64,000 nt of DNA from Rhizobium sp. ACO-34A (GTDB lineage Bacteria; Pseudomonadota; Alphaproteobacteria; Rhizobiales; Rhizobiaceae): positions 62,001 to 126,000 of the forward strand of contig CP021373.1 of NCBI GenBank assembly GCA_002600635.1, read 5' to 3'. Shown here one piece after another: positions 19,003 to 28,312 of the stretch (position 1 is its first letter; each line of letters starts with the position of its first letter). The notes under the pieces are model-generated. The model was not told the origin of the DNA. It searched no databases and worked only from the letters and a program-made list of their open reading frames with translations. The position numbers were made by a program, and so were the translations under genes.

Positions 19003-19745
19003 ACTCGCCGCTTGCCATCGAGCCGTTGTTTCATATCGGCCCCGTATCGATCACCCAGCCGGTGGTCGTGACCTGGGTGATCATGCTGCTGCTCGGCCTC
19101 GGATCGTGGCTCGTGACGCGCCGCCTGTCGCTCAAGCCTTCCCGCACCCAGGCATTTCTGGAAATGGTGGTGGAGATCATCGACAGCCAGATACGCGACA
19201 CCATGCAGGCCGATCCCCGCCCCTATCGCGCGCTGATCGGTTCGCTGTTCATCTATGTGCTTGTCGCCAACTGGTCGTCGCTGGTGCCCGGCATCGAGCC
19301 GCCGACCGCCCATATCGAGACGGACGCGGCGCTGGCGCTGATCGTGCTGGCGGCGACCATCGGTTACGGCGTTCGCGCGCTCGGGCTTGCCGGCTATCTG
19401 AAGACCTTCGCCGAGCCGAGCTGGGTGATGATCCCGCTCAACATCATCGAGCAGATCACCCGGACGTTCTCGCTGATCGTGCGCCTGTTCGGCAATGTGA
19501 TGAGCGGCGTCTTCGTCGTCGGCATCGTGCTGTCGCTCGCCGGCCTTCTCGTGCCCATTCCGCTGATGGCGCTCGATCTGCTGACCGGTGCCGTGCAAGC
19601 CTACATCTTCGCGGTGCTGGCGACCGTCTTCATCGGCGCGGCGATCAGCGAGGCGGCATCCGCGTCTCAGGAAAAGCCGTTCGGACCAACGCCCGCCCCT
19701 CAACCTGGCCCCCTGCCATCTGCCAAGGAGCAGAAGTCCCCATGA
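18999..19745 (+). CDS. atpB: N-type ATPase subunit a
   Basis: The 248-residue stator subunit of the Fo part has five to six helices and the essential Arg162 in TRTFSLIVRLFGNVMSG. The PLNIIEQITRTFSL segment is the conserved ion-channel helix. The C-terminus ends in a hydrophilic Pro-rich tail (KPFGPTPAPQPGPLPS). It is flanked by atpR and atpE, with 4-bp overlaps on both sides. Confidence 0.93.
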   Translation: MNSPLAIEPLFHIGPVSITQPVVVTWVIMLLLGLGSWLVTRRLSLKPSRTQAFLEMVVEIIDSQIRDTMQADPRPYRALIGSLFIYVLVANWSSLVPGIEPPTAHIETDAALALIVLAATIGYGVRALGLAGYLKTFAEPSWVMIPLNIIEQITRTFSLIVRLFGNVMSGVFVVGIVLSLAGLLVPIPLMALDLLTGAVQAYIFAVLATVFIGAAISEAASASQEKPFGPTPAPQPGPLPSAKEQKSP

Positions 19746-19990
19746 ACGTGATCGGTATCGTCTCAATCATCGCGGCAGCGCTTGCCGTTTCCTTCGGAGC
19801 CATCGGTCCGGCGCTCGCCGAAGGCCGCGCGGTCGCCGCCGCCATGGATGCCATCGCCCGCCAGCCGGAAGCGGCCGGAACCCTGTCGCGCACGCTGTTC
19901 GTCGGTCTGGCGATGATCGAGACCATGGCGATCTACTGCCTCGTCATCGCGCTGCTGGTGCTCTTCGCCAACCCTTACGCCACCGCCTGA
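19742..19990 (+). CDS. atpE: N-type ATPase subunit c
   Basis: The 82-residue proteolipid has two helices joined by the ARQPEA loop. The rotor carboxylate is Glu60 in helix 2 (AMIETMAIYCLV), followed by Thr61. In helix 1, Glu27 (GPALAEGRA) stands where Na+-dependent c subunits carry the ligand Gln, so the site has two carboxylates, as in other N-ATPases. The Burkholderia pseudomallei N-ATPase c17 ring was reported to be proton specific. Ion specificity here cannot be settled from sequence. Confidence 0.93.
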   Translation: MNVIGIVSIIAAALAVSFGAIGPALAEGRAVAAAMDAIARQPEAAGTLSRTLFVGLAMIETMAIYCLVIALLVLFANPYATA

Positions 19991-20003
19991 GGCCCCGCGC
20001 GCC

Positions 20004-20747
20004 ATGCACATCGACTGGTGGACCCTCGCCCTTCAGACGATCAACGTCCTCGTGCTCGTCTGGATTCTGCAGCGCTTCCTGCTGAAACCCGTCGCCGCGA
20101 TCATCGAGGCGCGACAGGCCGCGGCCGCGAAGCTTCTGGCGGATGCCGAAGGCGTGAAGGCGACCGCCGAGGCGGAACGGCAGAAGGCGACCGAGGAAGC
20201 GGCAAGGACGGCCGCCGGCCGCGACGAGGTGCTGAAAGCCGCCGCAGCTCAGGGCGAGACCGCAAGGGCCGCGATGCTCGCCGATGCCCGCAGCGAGGCG
20301 GACAAGGTGCGGCTCGCCGCCAATGCCGAGATCGAGCGCAGCCGCAAGGAAAACGCCGCCGCCGATGAAGCCCATGCCCGCGCGCTCGCCGTCGAGATTG
20401 CCCGCCGGCTCTTCTCCCGCCTGCCCGACGATGCGAAGGTCTCGGGCTTCATCGACGGTCTTGCCGACGCGGTCGCGGCCTTGCCGCAGGAAAGCCGGTC
20501 GGGCGTCGCCAACGGCGTTCCGCTGGCGCTGAAAGCGCCCCGGCCGCTGACGGCGACCGAGGAAGAGACCTGCCGCGCGCACCTGTCCGCCGCGTTCGGC
20601 CATCCGGTCGAGATCAGCGTGGTGAGCGATCCGGAACTGATCGCCGGTCTGGAGATCGATACGCGGCATGCGCTGGTGCGCAACAGTTTCCGCGCCGATC
20701 TCGACCGCATTGCCGAGGAACTGGGCCGAGGAGCCGCAACGTCATGA
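20004..20747 (+). CDS. atpF: N-type ATPase subunit b with delta-like C-terminal domain
   Basis: The 247-residue protein has one N-terminal helix (about residues 8-27), a long charged coiled coil (about 30-135), and a C-terminal segment (about 182-240) resembling the end of the delta/OSCP subunit: [18 protein letters not shown], then [28 protein letters not shown] and AEEL. Ordinary b subunits are about 160 residues. No separate atpH is in the operon, so this fusion probably provides the stator cap on alpha. Confidence 0.9.
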   Translation: MHIDWWTLALQTINVLVLVWILQRFLLKPVAAIIEARQAAAAKLLADAEGVKATAEAERQKATEEAARTAAGRDEVLKAAAAQGETARAAMLADARSEADKVRLAANAEIERSRKENAAADEAHARALAVEIARRLFSRLPDDAKVSGFIDGLADAVAALPQESRSGVANGVPLALKAPRPLTATEEETCRAHLSAAFGHPVEISVVSDPELIAGLEIDTRHALVRNSFRADLDRIAEELGRGAATS

Positions 20748-22282
20748 CGGCAGCAGACAACACCGTTTCCGACTGGTTCTCCAGGGGCCGCGAAGCCATC
20801 GAGCGCGCGGTGCTCGCGCCTGATGCGGAGGCTGTCGGCCGGGTCGAGCATGTCGCCGACGACGTGGCGGCGATTTCCGGCCTGCCGGATGTCAGGCTGA
20901 ATGAACTCCTGATGTTCGACGGCGGGCGCACCGGCTTTGCGCTGACGCTGGATGCCAATGCGATCAGCGCCGTGCTGCTGGACGACGGTGCGGCCATCGA
21001 GGCGGGATCGCGGGTAACGGGAACCGGCGAAGTGGTGCGCGTGCCGGTCGGGCGCGGTCTGCTCGGCCGCGTGGTCGATCCTCTGGGACGTCCGCTCGAC
21101 GGCGGCCCGCCCATCGTCGCGGATGGACATGACCCCATCGAGAAGCCCGCGCCGGCGATCATCGACCGCGATCTCGTCTCGCGGCCCGTCGAGACCGGCA
21201 TTCTCGTGGTCGATGCCCTTTTCGCGCTCGGCCGCGGCCAGCGCGAACTCATCATCGGCGACCGCGCCACCGGCAAGACCGCGATTGCCATGGATACGAT
21301 CATCAACCAGAAGAACAGCGACATCGTCAGCGTCTATGTCGCGGTGGGCCAGCGGGCGACGGCTGTCGAGCGCGTCATCGAGGCCGTGCGCAGCCATGGC
21401 GCGATGGACCGCTCCATCTTCGTCGTCGCGCCCGCCTCGTCTTCCCCCGGCCTGCAATGGATCGCGCCGTTTGCCGGCTTCACCATGGCGGAATATTTCC
21501 GCGACCGGGGCGGCCATGCCCTGATCGTCATCGACGATCTCAGCAAGCATGCCGCGACCCATCGCGAGCTGGCGCTGCTCACCCGCGAGCCGCCGGGCCG
21601 CGAGGCCTATCCGGGCGATGTCTTCTACCTGCATGCCCGCATGCTGGAGCGGGCCGCGATGCTCTCGGAAAAGCTTGGCGGCGGATCGCTCACCGCGCTG
21701 CCGATTGCCGAAACCGATGCCGGCAACCTCTCGGCCTATATCCCGACCAACCTGATCTCCATCACCGACGGCCAGATCGTCTTGAATTCCCGCCTGTTCA
21801 CCGCCAACCAGCGGCCGGCGGTGGATGTCGGCCTCAGCGTCAGCCGCGTCGGCGGCAAGGCGCAGCACCCGGCGCTCAGGCAGGTTTCCGGCCGCGTCCG
21901 CCTGCAATATTCGCAGTTCCAGGAGCTGGAAATGTTCACCCGCTTTGGCGGCATTTCCGATACCCGCGTCAAGGCGCAGATGCAGCGCGGCGAACATATC
22001 CGCATGCTCTTGTCGCAGCCGCGCTTTTCCAATCTCAGGATGATCGACCAGATCGCGCTTCTGGCCGCTTTGGATACCGGCGCGCTCGACGGTCTTTCGG
22101 CGGCGCAACTCGCGACCCTTCGAACCCGTCTTGCCGCCCATCTCGACGCCCACGCCACGGCGGCGGCCAGCGCGATTGCCGAAGGAAAGCAGCTCGACGA
22201 TCAACAGCGGGCCGATCTCGTGACCGCCATCGAACGGCTGGCCGCCTCGATCTCCGCGACGCCGGCGGATGGAGAAGCGTAA
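20744..22282 (+). CDS. atpA: N-type ATPase alpha subunit
   Basis: The 512-residue non-catalytic nucleotide-binding subunit has Walker A at residues 172-179 (GDRATGKT), the [14 protein letters not shown] segment, [29 protein letters not shown] and the conserved [19 protein letters not shown]. It overlaps atpF by 4 bp and is 3 bp before atpG. Confidence 0.95.
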   Translation: MTAADNTVSDWFSRGREAIERAVLAPDAEAVGRVEHVADDVAAISGLPDVRLNELLMFDGGRTGFALTLDANAISAVLLDDGAAIEAGSRVTGTGEVVRVPVGRGLLGRVVDPLGRPLDGGPPIVADGHDPIEKPAPAIIDRDLVSRPVETGILVVDALFALGRGQRELIIGDRATGKTAIAMDTIINQKNSDIVSVYVAVGQRATAVERVIEAVRSHGAMDRSIFVVAPASSSPGLQWIAPFAGFTMAEYFRDRGGHALIVIDDLSKHAATHRELALLTREPPGREAYPGDVFYLHARMLERAAMLSEKLGGGSLTALPIAETDAGNLSAYIPTNLISITDGQIVLNSRLFTANQRPAVDVGLSVSRVGGKAQHPALRQVSGRVRLQYSQFQELEMFTRFGGISDTRVKAQMQRGEHIRMLLSQPRFSNLRMIDQIALLAALDTGALDGLSAAQLATLRTRLAAHLDAHATAAASAIAEGKQLDDQQRADLVTAIERLAASISATPADGEA

Positions 22283-22285
22283 GCC

Positions 22286-23140
22286 ATGGCCGAGCGGCTC
22301 GCCAATCTCGAGGTCCGGATCGGCTCGGTGCGCCAGCTTTCGACGGTGGTCACCGCCATGCGCGGCATCGCGGTCGCCCGTTCGCGCGAGGCCCGCGAGC
22401 GGCTGGACGGTATCCGCGCCTATGCCGGCTCGATTGCGGCGGCCATCGGCGAGGCGCTGTCGCTGCTGCCGGAAATGCCGCCGTCCTCAACGGATGGCGG
22501 TCGTCACGCCATCGTCGCCTTCTGCGCCGAGCAGGGCTTTGCCGGCACCTTCAACGAGCGGGTTCTCGATGCTGTCGGGGCGCTCGTCGAGGCCGAAGGC
22601 GAGCGGCCGCACGCGCTGTTTCTGATCGGGGATCGCGGGCTGATGGTCGCCGACGAACGCGGTATCGGGATCGACTGGTCGACCCGCATGATCTCCCATG
22701 TCGTTGAGGCCGCCGAGCTTGCCGAGCGCATCGTTCAGGCGCTGGACGACCGGCTGGAGAGCGAGGACATCACCGAGGTCACCATCGTCCACACCGGGCT
22801 TTCGCAGGGCACGCGGACCGACATGGTGGTGAAGCGCCTGATCCCCTTCGACTACAGCCGCTTCGAGACCGCCCGGCCGGCGGACCCGCCGCTGATTACG
22901 CTTCCGCCGCAGCGCCTCGTCGAGGGGCTGGCGCAGGAATATGTCTTCGCCGAACTCTGCGAGGCCGCGATCATCTCTTTCGCCGCCGAAAACGAGGCGC
23001 GCACCCGCGCCATGATCGCGGCGAAGACCAATGTCGGCAAGACGCTGGATGAGCTGACCGCCCTTTCCCGCCAGCTTCGCCAGGAGGAAATCACCAACGA
23101 GGTGATCGAACTCGCCGGCCGCCGCGGCGACGAGGCATAA
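22286..23140 (+). CDS. atpG: N-type ATPase gamma subunit
   Basis: The 284-residue central stalk subunit has long N- and C-terminal helices: RLANLEVRIGSVRQLSTVVTAMRGIAVARS at the start and NVGKTLDELTALSRQLRQEEITNEVIEL at the end, the latter a gamma signature. It is divergent from housekeeping gamma in the middle, as usual for N-ATPases. It is the last gene of the operon. Confidence 0.92.
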   Translation: MAERLANLEVRIGSVRQLSTVVTAMRGIAVARSREARERLDGIRAYAGSIAAAIGEALSLLPEMPPSSTDGGRHAIVAFCAEQGFAGTFNERVLDAVGALVEAEGERPHALFLIGDRGLMVADERGIGIDWSTRMISHVVEAAELAERIVQALDDRLESEDITEVTIVHTGLSQGTRTDMVVKRLIPFDYSRFETARPADPPLITLPPQRLVEGLAQEYVFAELCEAAIISFAAENEARTRAMIAAKTNVGKTLDELTALSRQLRQEEITNEVIELAGRRGDEA

Positions 23141-23164
23141 GCCGGCTTCGCCCTTTTCCGGCGA

Positions 23165-23392
23165 TCATTCCACCAGCATGTCGATGAAGGCCCGCGTCGC
23201 CGCCGAGAGGCTGCGATGGGGAACGTAGAGAACCGAGAAGGGACGGGTGCGCCCCGATGCCTCCGGCAGGATCTCGACAAGGCTGCCGCGTGCGATGCGG
23301 TCGCGGATGATGAAGTCGTAGGTCTGGCAGATGCCCATGCCCGCTTCCGCCGCGACTTCGGTTGCGGCGGAAATCCTGAAGCGGCCGAAGTA
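23165..23392 (-). pseudogene. LysR-family regulator remnant (C-terminal fragment only)
   Basis: Reading the minus strand from about 23392 gives FGRFRISAATEVAAEAGMGI, CQTYDFIIRDRIARGSLVEI, RTRPFSVLYVPHRSLSAATR and AFIDMLVE before a TGA at 23165. This is the end of a LysR substrate-binding domain. The HTH and most of the effector domain are missing and no start codon exists. The break is next to the IS-bearing scar, so a deletion here removed the 5' part. Confidence 0.75.
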
Positions 23393-23409
23393 ACGATGCG
23401 GGGCAGAAA

Positions 23410-23437
23410 CGCACCGGTGAGGCTATCACCGATGCGC
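23410..23437 (-). terminator. Hairpin, imperfect copy of the terminator at 24964
   Basis: CGCACCGGTGA pairs with TCACCGATGCG and is followed on the minus strand by TTTCT. It repeats, with changes, the hairpin beside the nitroreductase gene on the other side of the IS. It may be the relic terminator of a deleted gene. Confidence 0.45.
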
Positions 23438-23484
23438 CAGATTGCTGACGAAGACGGAAACCTCTCCGACGTCATCCTCGGGCT

Positions 23485-24859
23485 TGTCCCACTGCTGTCC
23501 GGTTTAACTTCCGGTGAGCGGTAGCGAGAATTGGCTTGGATCGGCTTTTGGTTTTTCACGCGCTCTTTTCAGAGTGTCGATTGGGCGGCGATGCATGATG
23601 TTGAGGCGCACGAGGCGTGCGAAGGCGAGCGGCTTTGTGATGGCGAGCTGGCAGGCTTGAGCGGCGCGCAGCAGGAGATAGGCGATGAGGGCGACGAAGA
23701 CCTGGATGCGCACGGCGTTTTCCGACGCGCCGAGAAAGTGGCGGATCTTGAGGTTCTGCTTGATCCACTTGAAGAACAGTTCGATGCGCCAGCGCTGCTT
23801 GTAGAGACCGGCGATCTCCTGTGCCGGTGCGTCGAGGTCGTTGGTGACCAGCCGGATGACCTTGCCTGTGCTGATCCGGACGGTGATCTCGCGCACTTGT
23901 CTGTGGAAGGGATTGCGCCGCGAGCCGGCCATGCGCTTGGGCAGGTGGCCGATCCTGTCGGACAGGATGGTGGCGGTCGCGTCGGCTGGCGCCTTGCCCG
24001 CGAGCCCGATTGACCGCCCGGCTGACACCGTGGCCGGCCTGCGAGCGGCGCTTGCCTTGGTCGCGCCGCCTGCCTCGTCCTTCGCGGTGATGGCCGTGGT
24101 GACGATGGTATGGCTCTTCAGGCGGGTGACGAAGCAGGCCTTTGCCCTGTCGATCCTGGCCCACCAGGCGAAATCGTAATAGCCGAGGTCGAAGACATAG
24201 GTGACGCCGGGCTCGATCGCGATCTTCTTGGCAGGCGTGATGTCGTTGGTTCTCTGGCCGGTCAAGGCCATCGACAGCGGCGCGTCTGCGTTGGGATCAT
24301 AGGTTATGTGCAGCTTGGCGGCATGCTTGCCGCCGATCATGTCGGCCCAGCCCTGAGACAGAGAGGAGAGTTTGACGCGGGTGGCATCGAGCACGCGCAG
24401 GCTGTCGCCGAGATGGCGGCGTGTCCTGCGCCCGGCGTGGGCGGCCATGTGGGAAAACAGCTTGGAAAACACATCGGCCGGACGGCGGGCATTGGCGTCG
24501 GCCAGCGTGGCGCGGGCGACCGGCCGGCCGCCGACGTGATAGAGCCGCGCCGCGTGGCTCGACAGCCCGGCCTCGATCTCGCGCAGGCTGCCAGCGCCCG
24601 AAAGCTGACCGAACAGCAACGCCAGGAACTGCGCCTTCGTCGTCAACCGGCGCACCCGGTGATCAGCCTTGTGCTCATCCACAAGCCGATCGAACACCGA
24701 CCACGGAATAGGCTGTTGGATCTGATGAAAGACGCTATTCTCATGCCGCATGACATTGATCTCCTATTCGTGTCCAGAACGCCGCGAAACGTCTGAAATC
24801 GAGTAGAATCAACACCGTGCACCATGTCCACAAAATTTAAACCGGACACCAGTGGGACA
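23485..24859 (-). mobile_element. IS4-family insertion sequence
   Basis: A 1.37-kb element carries a single transposase gene. The ends at 23485-23507 and 24837-24859 are inverted repeats that agree at 22 of 23 positions (both contain TGTCCCACTG and TGTCCGGTTTAA; one C/G difference). It splits a palindromic intergenic repeat: ATCCTCGGGC is on the left flank and GCCCGAGGATC on the right. Because the target is itself palindromic, the exact ends and target duplication cannot be resolved without an empty-site sequence. Confidence 0.85.
23504..24751 (-). CDS. IS4-family transposase
   Basis: The 415-residue DDE transposase has an N-terminal DUF4372-type domain (FDRLVDEHKADHRVRRLTTKA), the first Asp in LRVLDATRVKLS, the second in VFDLGYYDFAWW, and the catalytic Glu within YKQRWRIELFFKWIKQ, which is the Y-(2)-R-(3)-E-(6)-K motif of IS4. 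The reading frame is intact. The stop codon (23504-23506) lies inside the left inverted repeat. Confidence 0.93.
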   Translation of the reverse strand: MRHENSVFHQIQQPIPWSVFDRLVDEHKADHRVRRLTTKAQFLALLFGQLSGAGSLREIEAGLSSHAARLYHVGGRPVARATLADANARRPADVFSKLFSHMAAHAGRRTRRHLGDSLRVLDATRVKLSSLSQGWADMIGGKHAAKLHITYDPNADAPLSMALTGQRTNDITPAKKIAIEPGVTYVFDLGYYDFAWWARIDRAKACFVTRLKSHTIVTTAITAKDEAGGATKASAARRPATVSAGRSIGLAGKAPADATATILSDRIGHLPKRMAGSRRNPFHRQVREITVRISTGKVIRLVTNDLDAPAQEIAGLYKQRWRIELFFKWIKQNLKIRHFLGASENAVRIQVFVALIAYLLLRAAQACQLAITKPLAFARLVRLNIMHRRPIDTLKRAREKPKADPSQFSLPLTGS

Positions 24860-24963
24860 GGCCCGAGGATCTACCCACTTCGACAAAATCGGGTGTTTGC
24901 AGGCTCTCGGCAGGAGGCCGAGGATGACGTCGGAAGAGAAGGCAGGCCCGTCCCCAAACGGAA

Positions 24964-24991
24964 ACGCACCGGTGAGACCTCACCGGTGCGT
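24964..24991 (-). terminator. Intrinsic terminator of the nitroreductase gene
   Basis: A perfect 12-bp stem (ACGCACCGGTGA with TCACCGGTGCGT) and a 4-nt loop lie 28 bp after the stop at 25019. On the minus strand it is followed by TTTCCGTTTG, a weak U tract. Confidence 0.75.
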
Positions 24992-25018
24992 CGCATTCAT
25001 GCAGAACGAGGAGGCCGA

Positions 25019-25621
25019 TCAGCCGCGCTCGAAGGAGCCTTCGGTGGCGATTTCGGCGAGCGGCTTTCGCGGGCTCGGGATTTCGCGCTGCTGCAGGGCT
25101 TCCGGCAGGATCGACTTGTCGCCGACGCGGCCGATGGCGAAGGCGGCTTCGATCCGGTAGTTATCCGGGATGTTCAGTTCCTTGCGGGTCCGCTCATGGT
25201 CGAAGCCGGCCATGCCATGGGCCTGCCAGCCCGAATAGGCGGCCTGAAGGGCGATTGCGCCCCAGGCTGCGCCGGCGTCGAAGGAATGGGTGTAGGACGG
25301 GGTTTCTTCCGCCGCACCCGGTGCCTGCAGGGTGGTCTTCGATGCGATGATGACCAGCGCCGAAGCCGTCTGCGCCCAGCTGCGGTTGAAGTCGTTGAGC
25401 AGGCCGAGCAGCTTTTCCCACTGCGGCGTGTCCCGGCGCGCATAGATGAAGTGCCACGGCTGCGCGTTGAAGGCCGAGGGAGCCCAGCGGCCGGCCTCCA
25501 GCAGGGAGAGCAGTTCAGGCTCGGAGATCGCCTCGCCGGTAAAGGCGCGCGGCGACCAGCGATTGAGGAAGACCGGCTCGATCGGATGGGTGGCCGTTCT
25601 CGAGTTCACTGTGATTGTCAT
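25019..25621 (-). CDS. Nitroreductase-family flavoprotein
   Basis: The 200-residue protein belongs to the FMN-dependent nitroreductase fold: FLNRWSPRAFTGEAISEPEL (FMN phosphate-binding Arg residues), GRWAPSAFNAQPWHFIYARR, and WGAIALQAAYSGWQAHGMAGF. It would reduce nitro groups or quinones with NAD(P)H; the substrate is not predictable. The ATG at 25621 is preceded by GGAG. It is monocistronic, with a terminator directly downstream. Confidence 0.88.
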   Translation of the reverse strand: MTITVNSRTATHPIEPVFLNRWSPRAFTGEAISEPELLSLLEAGRWAPSAFNAQPWHFIYARRDTPQWEKLLGLLNDFNRSWAQTASALVIIASKTTLQAPGAAEETPSYTHSFDAGAAWGAIALQAAYSGWQAHGMAGFDHERTRKELNIPDNYRIEAAFAIGRVGDKSILPEALQQREIPSPRKPLAEIATEGSFERG

Positions 25622-25816
25622 AGCAGTTGCTCCATCGACTCTGACTTCCTCCCACTCAGACCATATCCCTTCCCTGCGGAGGAGATACAAAAATCCAGCG
25701 GACGGGCCGATTTTCGAAATACATTTCTTCGTGAGTTCGCCGCGCTGCAACACGGGCGGCAAGGCGCTGCGCGCGGCGGCCCGGAAGGCCGCCGCGTGGT
25801 CGGGTTCCGGGTGGTA

Positions 25817-26854
25817 TCAGGCGGCGGAAAAATCGATGCAGATGCGCCCCGCGACCTCGCCGGCCTGCAGCCTGTCGATGGCCTGGTTCACCCCGGACAG
25901 CGGGATCGTCTCGATATCGATGGCAAGCTTCGCGCGGTCGGCGAAGGCGAGGAAATCGCGCAGGTCCTGTCGCGAGCCGACCGACGAGCCGAACACGCGG
26001 TGGCCGCCGTCGATCAGCCACATCATCGAAAGCGGCACCGGATCGTGGACCAGCGCGATGGCGATGATGTCGCTCATCGGGTTGACCGCCTGCTCGATGG
26101 TCTTCCACACGGCGGGCGTCGGCGCGAAGTTGACGGCGATATCGGCCCCGCCGAGTTCCCTGACCTTCGCTCCCGCGTCGGGGCCGGCCTCGACCAGATG
26201 GTCCGCGCCGCGCCGGCGGGCTTCCTCGAGCTTTGCCGGATCGCGGTCGACTGCGACCACGGTCGCGCCATGGGCCCTGGCGATCATGATCGCATATTGT
26301 CCGAGCCCGCCGCAGCCGATCACCATCACGGTCTTGCCCGGACGAAGCTCGGTCTTGCGCAGTGCGCTCCATGCGGTCAGCCCGGCGCAGAGCAGCGGCG
26401 CGCCCTGCAGGGGATCGATGCCGTCGGGAATGGTGCAGGCGAAGCGGGATTCGAGGATCGCATATTCGGCGAAAGCGCCGTGGTAATGGATACCGCGCGC
26501 ATGCTGGTGGGTGCAGAAGGTTTCCGCCCCGGTCAGGCACGGGCCGCAATCGAGGCAGGTATCGTAGAGCCAGGGCAGGCCGACGCGGTTGCCGGGCGAA
26601 AGCGTGGTCTCCGTGCCCTCGCCGATGGCGACGATGCGGCCGATGCCCTCATGGCCGAGGATCAGCGGATACATCTCGTCGGGCAGGTTCTCGTCGCCGT
26701 TTCGCAGGTGCAGGTCGGAATGGCAGACGCCGCAGCTTTCGAGCTTCACCAGAAACTGGCCGCGCCGGGGTTCGGGCACGGCCACCTCGCGGATCACCAG
26801 CGGTGCGCCGGAGGCCTCGGCAATCGCGGCCTTCATGGTCTTGGGTATGGTCAT
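25817..26854 (-). CDS. Zinc-dependent alcohol dehydrogenase (MDR family)
   Basis: The 345-residue enzyme has catalytic zinc ligands in ESCGVCHSDLH and GHEGIGRI, the structural-zinc cluster CLDCGPCLTGAETFC, and the NAD-binding GCGGLGQYAIMIARAHGA. It is like AdhP/AdhA and would oxidise alcohols to aldehydes, next to the aldehyde dehydrogenase 12 bp upstream in the operon. It is the last gene of the TetR-linked transport/oxidation operon. Confidence 0.92.
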   Translation of the reverse strand: MTIPKTMKAAIAEASGAPLVIREVAVPEPRRGQFLVKLESCGVCHSDLHLRNGDENLPDEMYPLILGHEGIGRIVAIGEGTETTLSPGNRVGLPWLYDTCLDCGPCLTGAETFCTHQHARGIHYHGAFAEYAILESRFACTIPDGIDPLQGAPLLCAGLTAWSALRKTELRPGKTVMVIGCGGLGQYAIMIARAHGATVVAVDRDPAKLEEARRRGADHLVEAGPDAGAKVRELGGADIAVNFAPTPAVWKTIEQAVNPMSDIIAIALVHDPVPLSMMWLIDGGHRVFGSSVGSRQDLRDFLAFADRAKLAIDIETIPLSGVNQAIDRLQAGEVAGRICIDFSAA

Positions 26855-26866
26855 CTCGGAATGCTT

Positions 26867-28300
26867 TCAGTTTGCGTCGGGACGGTGGACCGTCTTGATT
26901 TCGAGGAAGTCTTCCAGCCCGAAGATACCGCCTTCGCGGCCGTTACCGGATTGCTTGTAGCCGCCGAAGGGGCTGCCATAGCGATGGGGAGCGCCGTTGA
27001 TATGCACCATGCCGGCGCGAAGCCGGCCGGCCACCCGCTCAGCCCGCGCCGCATCGCCCGTCTGGACATAAGCGGCAAGGCCATAAGCGGTGTCGTTGGC
27101 GATTTCGATCGCCTCTTCCTCGGTGTCGAAGGCAATGATGGCGAGCACCGGTCCGAACACCTCCTCGCGGGCGATCCGCATGCCGTTGTTCACTCCGGCA
27201 AAGATCGTCGGCTTGACGTAATAGCCGGTCTCGAAGCCTTCCGGCCTGCCCGCGCCGCCGACCAGAAGTTCGGCGCCTTCCGCGATGCTGGCTGTAATCA
27301 GCGCCTGCACGCGGCCATACTGGATGTCGCTGACGAGTGGCCCGATATGGGCGCCCTCTTCCTCAGGATTGCCAACGCTGACCGCCGAGCCCGCGCGTTT
27401 CGCGATATCGACGGCCTTGTCATAGACGGAGCGCTGCACCAGAAGCCGGGTCGGCGCATCGCAGGACTGGCCGGAATTGTTGAAGCATTCGAGCACGCTG
27501 CCGGTAACGCGCTCCTCCAGATCGGCATCCTCGAAGACGATGTTGGGCGACTTGCCGCCGAGTTCGAGCGTCACGCGCTTGACCGTTTCGGCCGCATCGC
27601 GGCTGACCGCCGTTCCCGCCCGGGTCGAGCCGGTGAACGACATCATGTCGACGTCGCGATGCTTCGAAAGGGCGGCCCCCACATTCAGGCCGTCGCCGTT
27701 GACGAGGTTGAAGGTGCCTGCCGGGAAGCCCGCTTCATGCACCATTTCCGCATAAAGAATGGCGTTGAGCGGTGTGAATTCGGAAGGCTTCAGCACGCAG
27801 GTCGAACCGGTGGCGAGTGCCGGCACGACCTTGAGCGCGATCTGGTTGATCGGCCAGTTCCACGGCGTGATCAGCCCGCAGACGCCGACCGGCTCGCGCA
27901 GCACGAGGTCGCCGTTCGGCAGTTCCTCGCGCGTCTTCAAGCGCTTCAGGCCATCGATGAAGCCTTCGAGATGGCCGATGCCGACATGGGCCTGCTGCTC
28001 GGTGCTCATGGTGATGGGCGCGCCGAGTTCGAGTGTGATGGTGCGGGCCATCTCGTCATAGCGGCGTGTATAGATCGCCAGCAGCTTTTCCAGAAGCGCG
28101 ATGCGCTCGTCGAGGCTGGTGCGGCTGTAGCTTTGGAACGCCTTCTTCGCGGCCGCGACGGCGCGGTCGATATCGGCGGCGCTGCCCATCGAGATCACCG
28201 CGACGGGCTGTTCCGTCGCCGGGTTGATGACGTCGAGGTCATTGGGCGCAATCGGGTCCACCCATGCGCCGTCGATGTAGAATTTGCGTTTGTCGAGCAT
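26867..28300 (-). CDS. Aldehyde dehydrogenase family protein
   Basis: The 477-residue NAD(P)+-dependent dehydrogenase has the catalytic Glu motif LELGGKSPNIVFED and the nucleophile Cys in NNSGQSCDAPTRL. The NAD-binding GSTRAGTAVSRDAA is present, and PFGGYKQSGNGREGG near the end is conserved. Together with the alcohol dehydrogenase it forms a two-step alcohol-to-acid route, probably for the compound imported by the polyamine-type transporter. Confidence 0.93.
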   Translation of the reverse strand: MLDKRKFYIDGAWVDPIAPNDLDVINPATEQPVAVISMGSAADIDRAVAAAKKAFQSYSRTSLDERIALLEKLLAIYTRRYDEMARTITLELGAPITMSTEQQAHVGIGHLEGFIDGLKRLKTREELPNGDLVLREPVGVCGLITPWNWPINQIALKVVPALATGSTCVLKPSEFTPLNAILYAEMVHEAGFPAGTFNLVNGDGLNVGAALSKHRDVDMMSFTGSTRAGTAVSRDAAETVKRVTLELGGKSPNIVFEDADLEERVTGSVLECFNNSGQSCDAPTRLLVQRSVYDKAVDIAKRAGSAVSVGNPEEEGAHIGPLVSDIQYGRVQALITASIAEGAELLVGGAGRPEGFETGYYVKPTIFAGVNNGMRIAREEVFGPVLAIIAFDTEEEAIEIANDTAYGLAAYVQTGDAARAERVAGRLRAGMVHINGAPHRYGSPFGGYKQSGNGREGGIFGLEDFLEIKTVHRPDAN

Positions 28301-28312
28301 GTGCTTCTCCCG

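Noticed and set aside
23410..24991. CRISPR-like repeats suggested by the two similar hairpins flanking the IS
   Set aside because: Only two copies, palindromic, no spacers or cas genes; they are terminators or REP-like elements.
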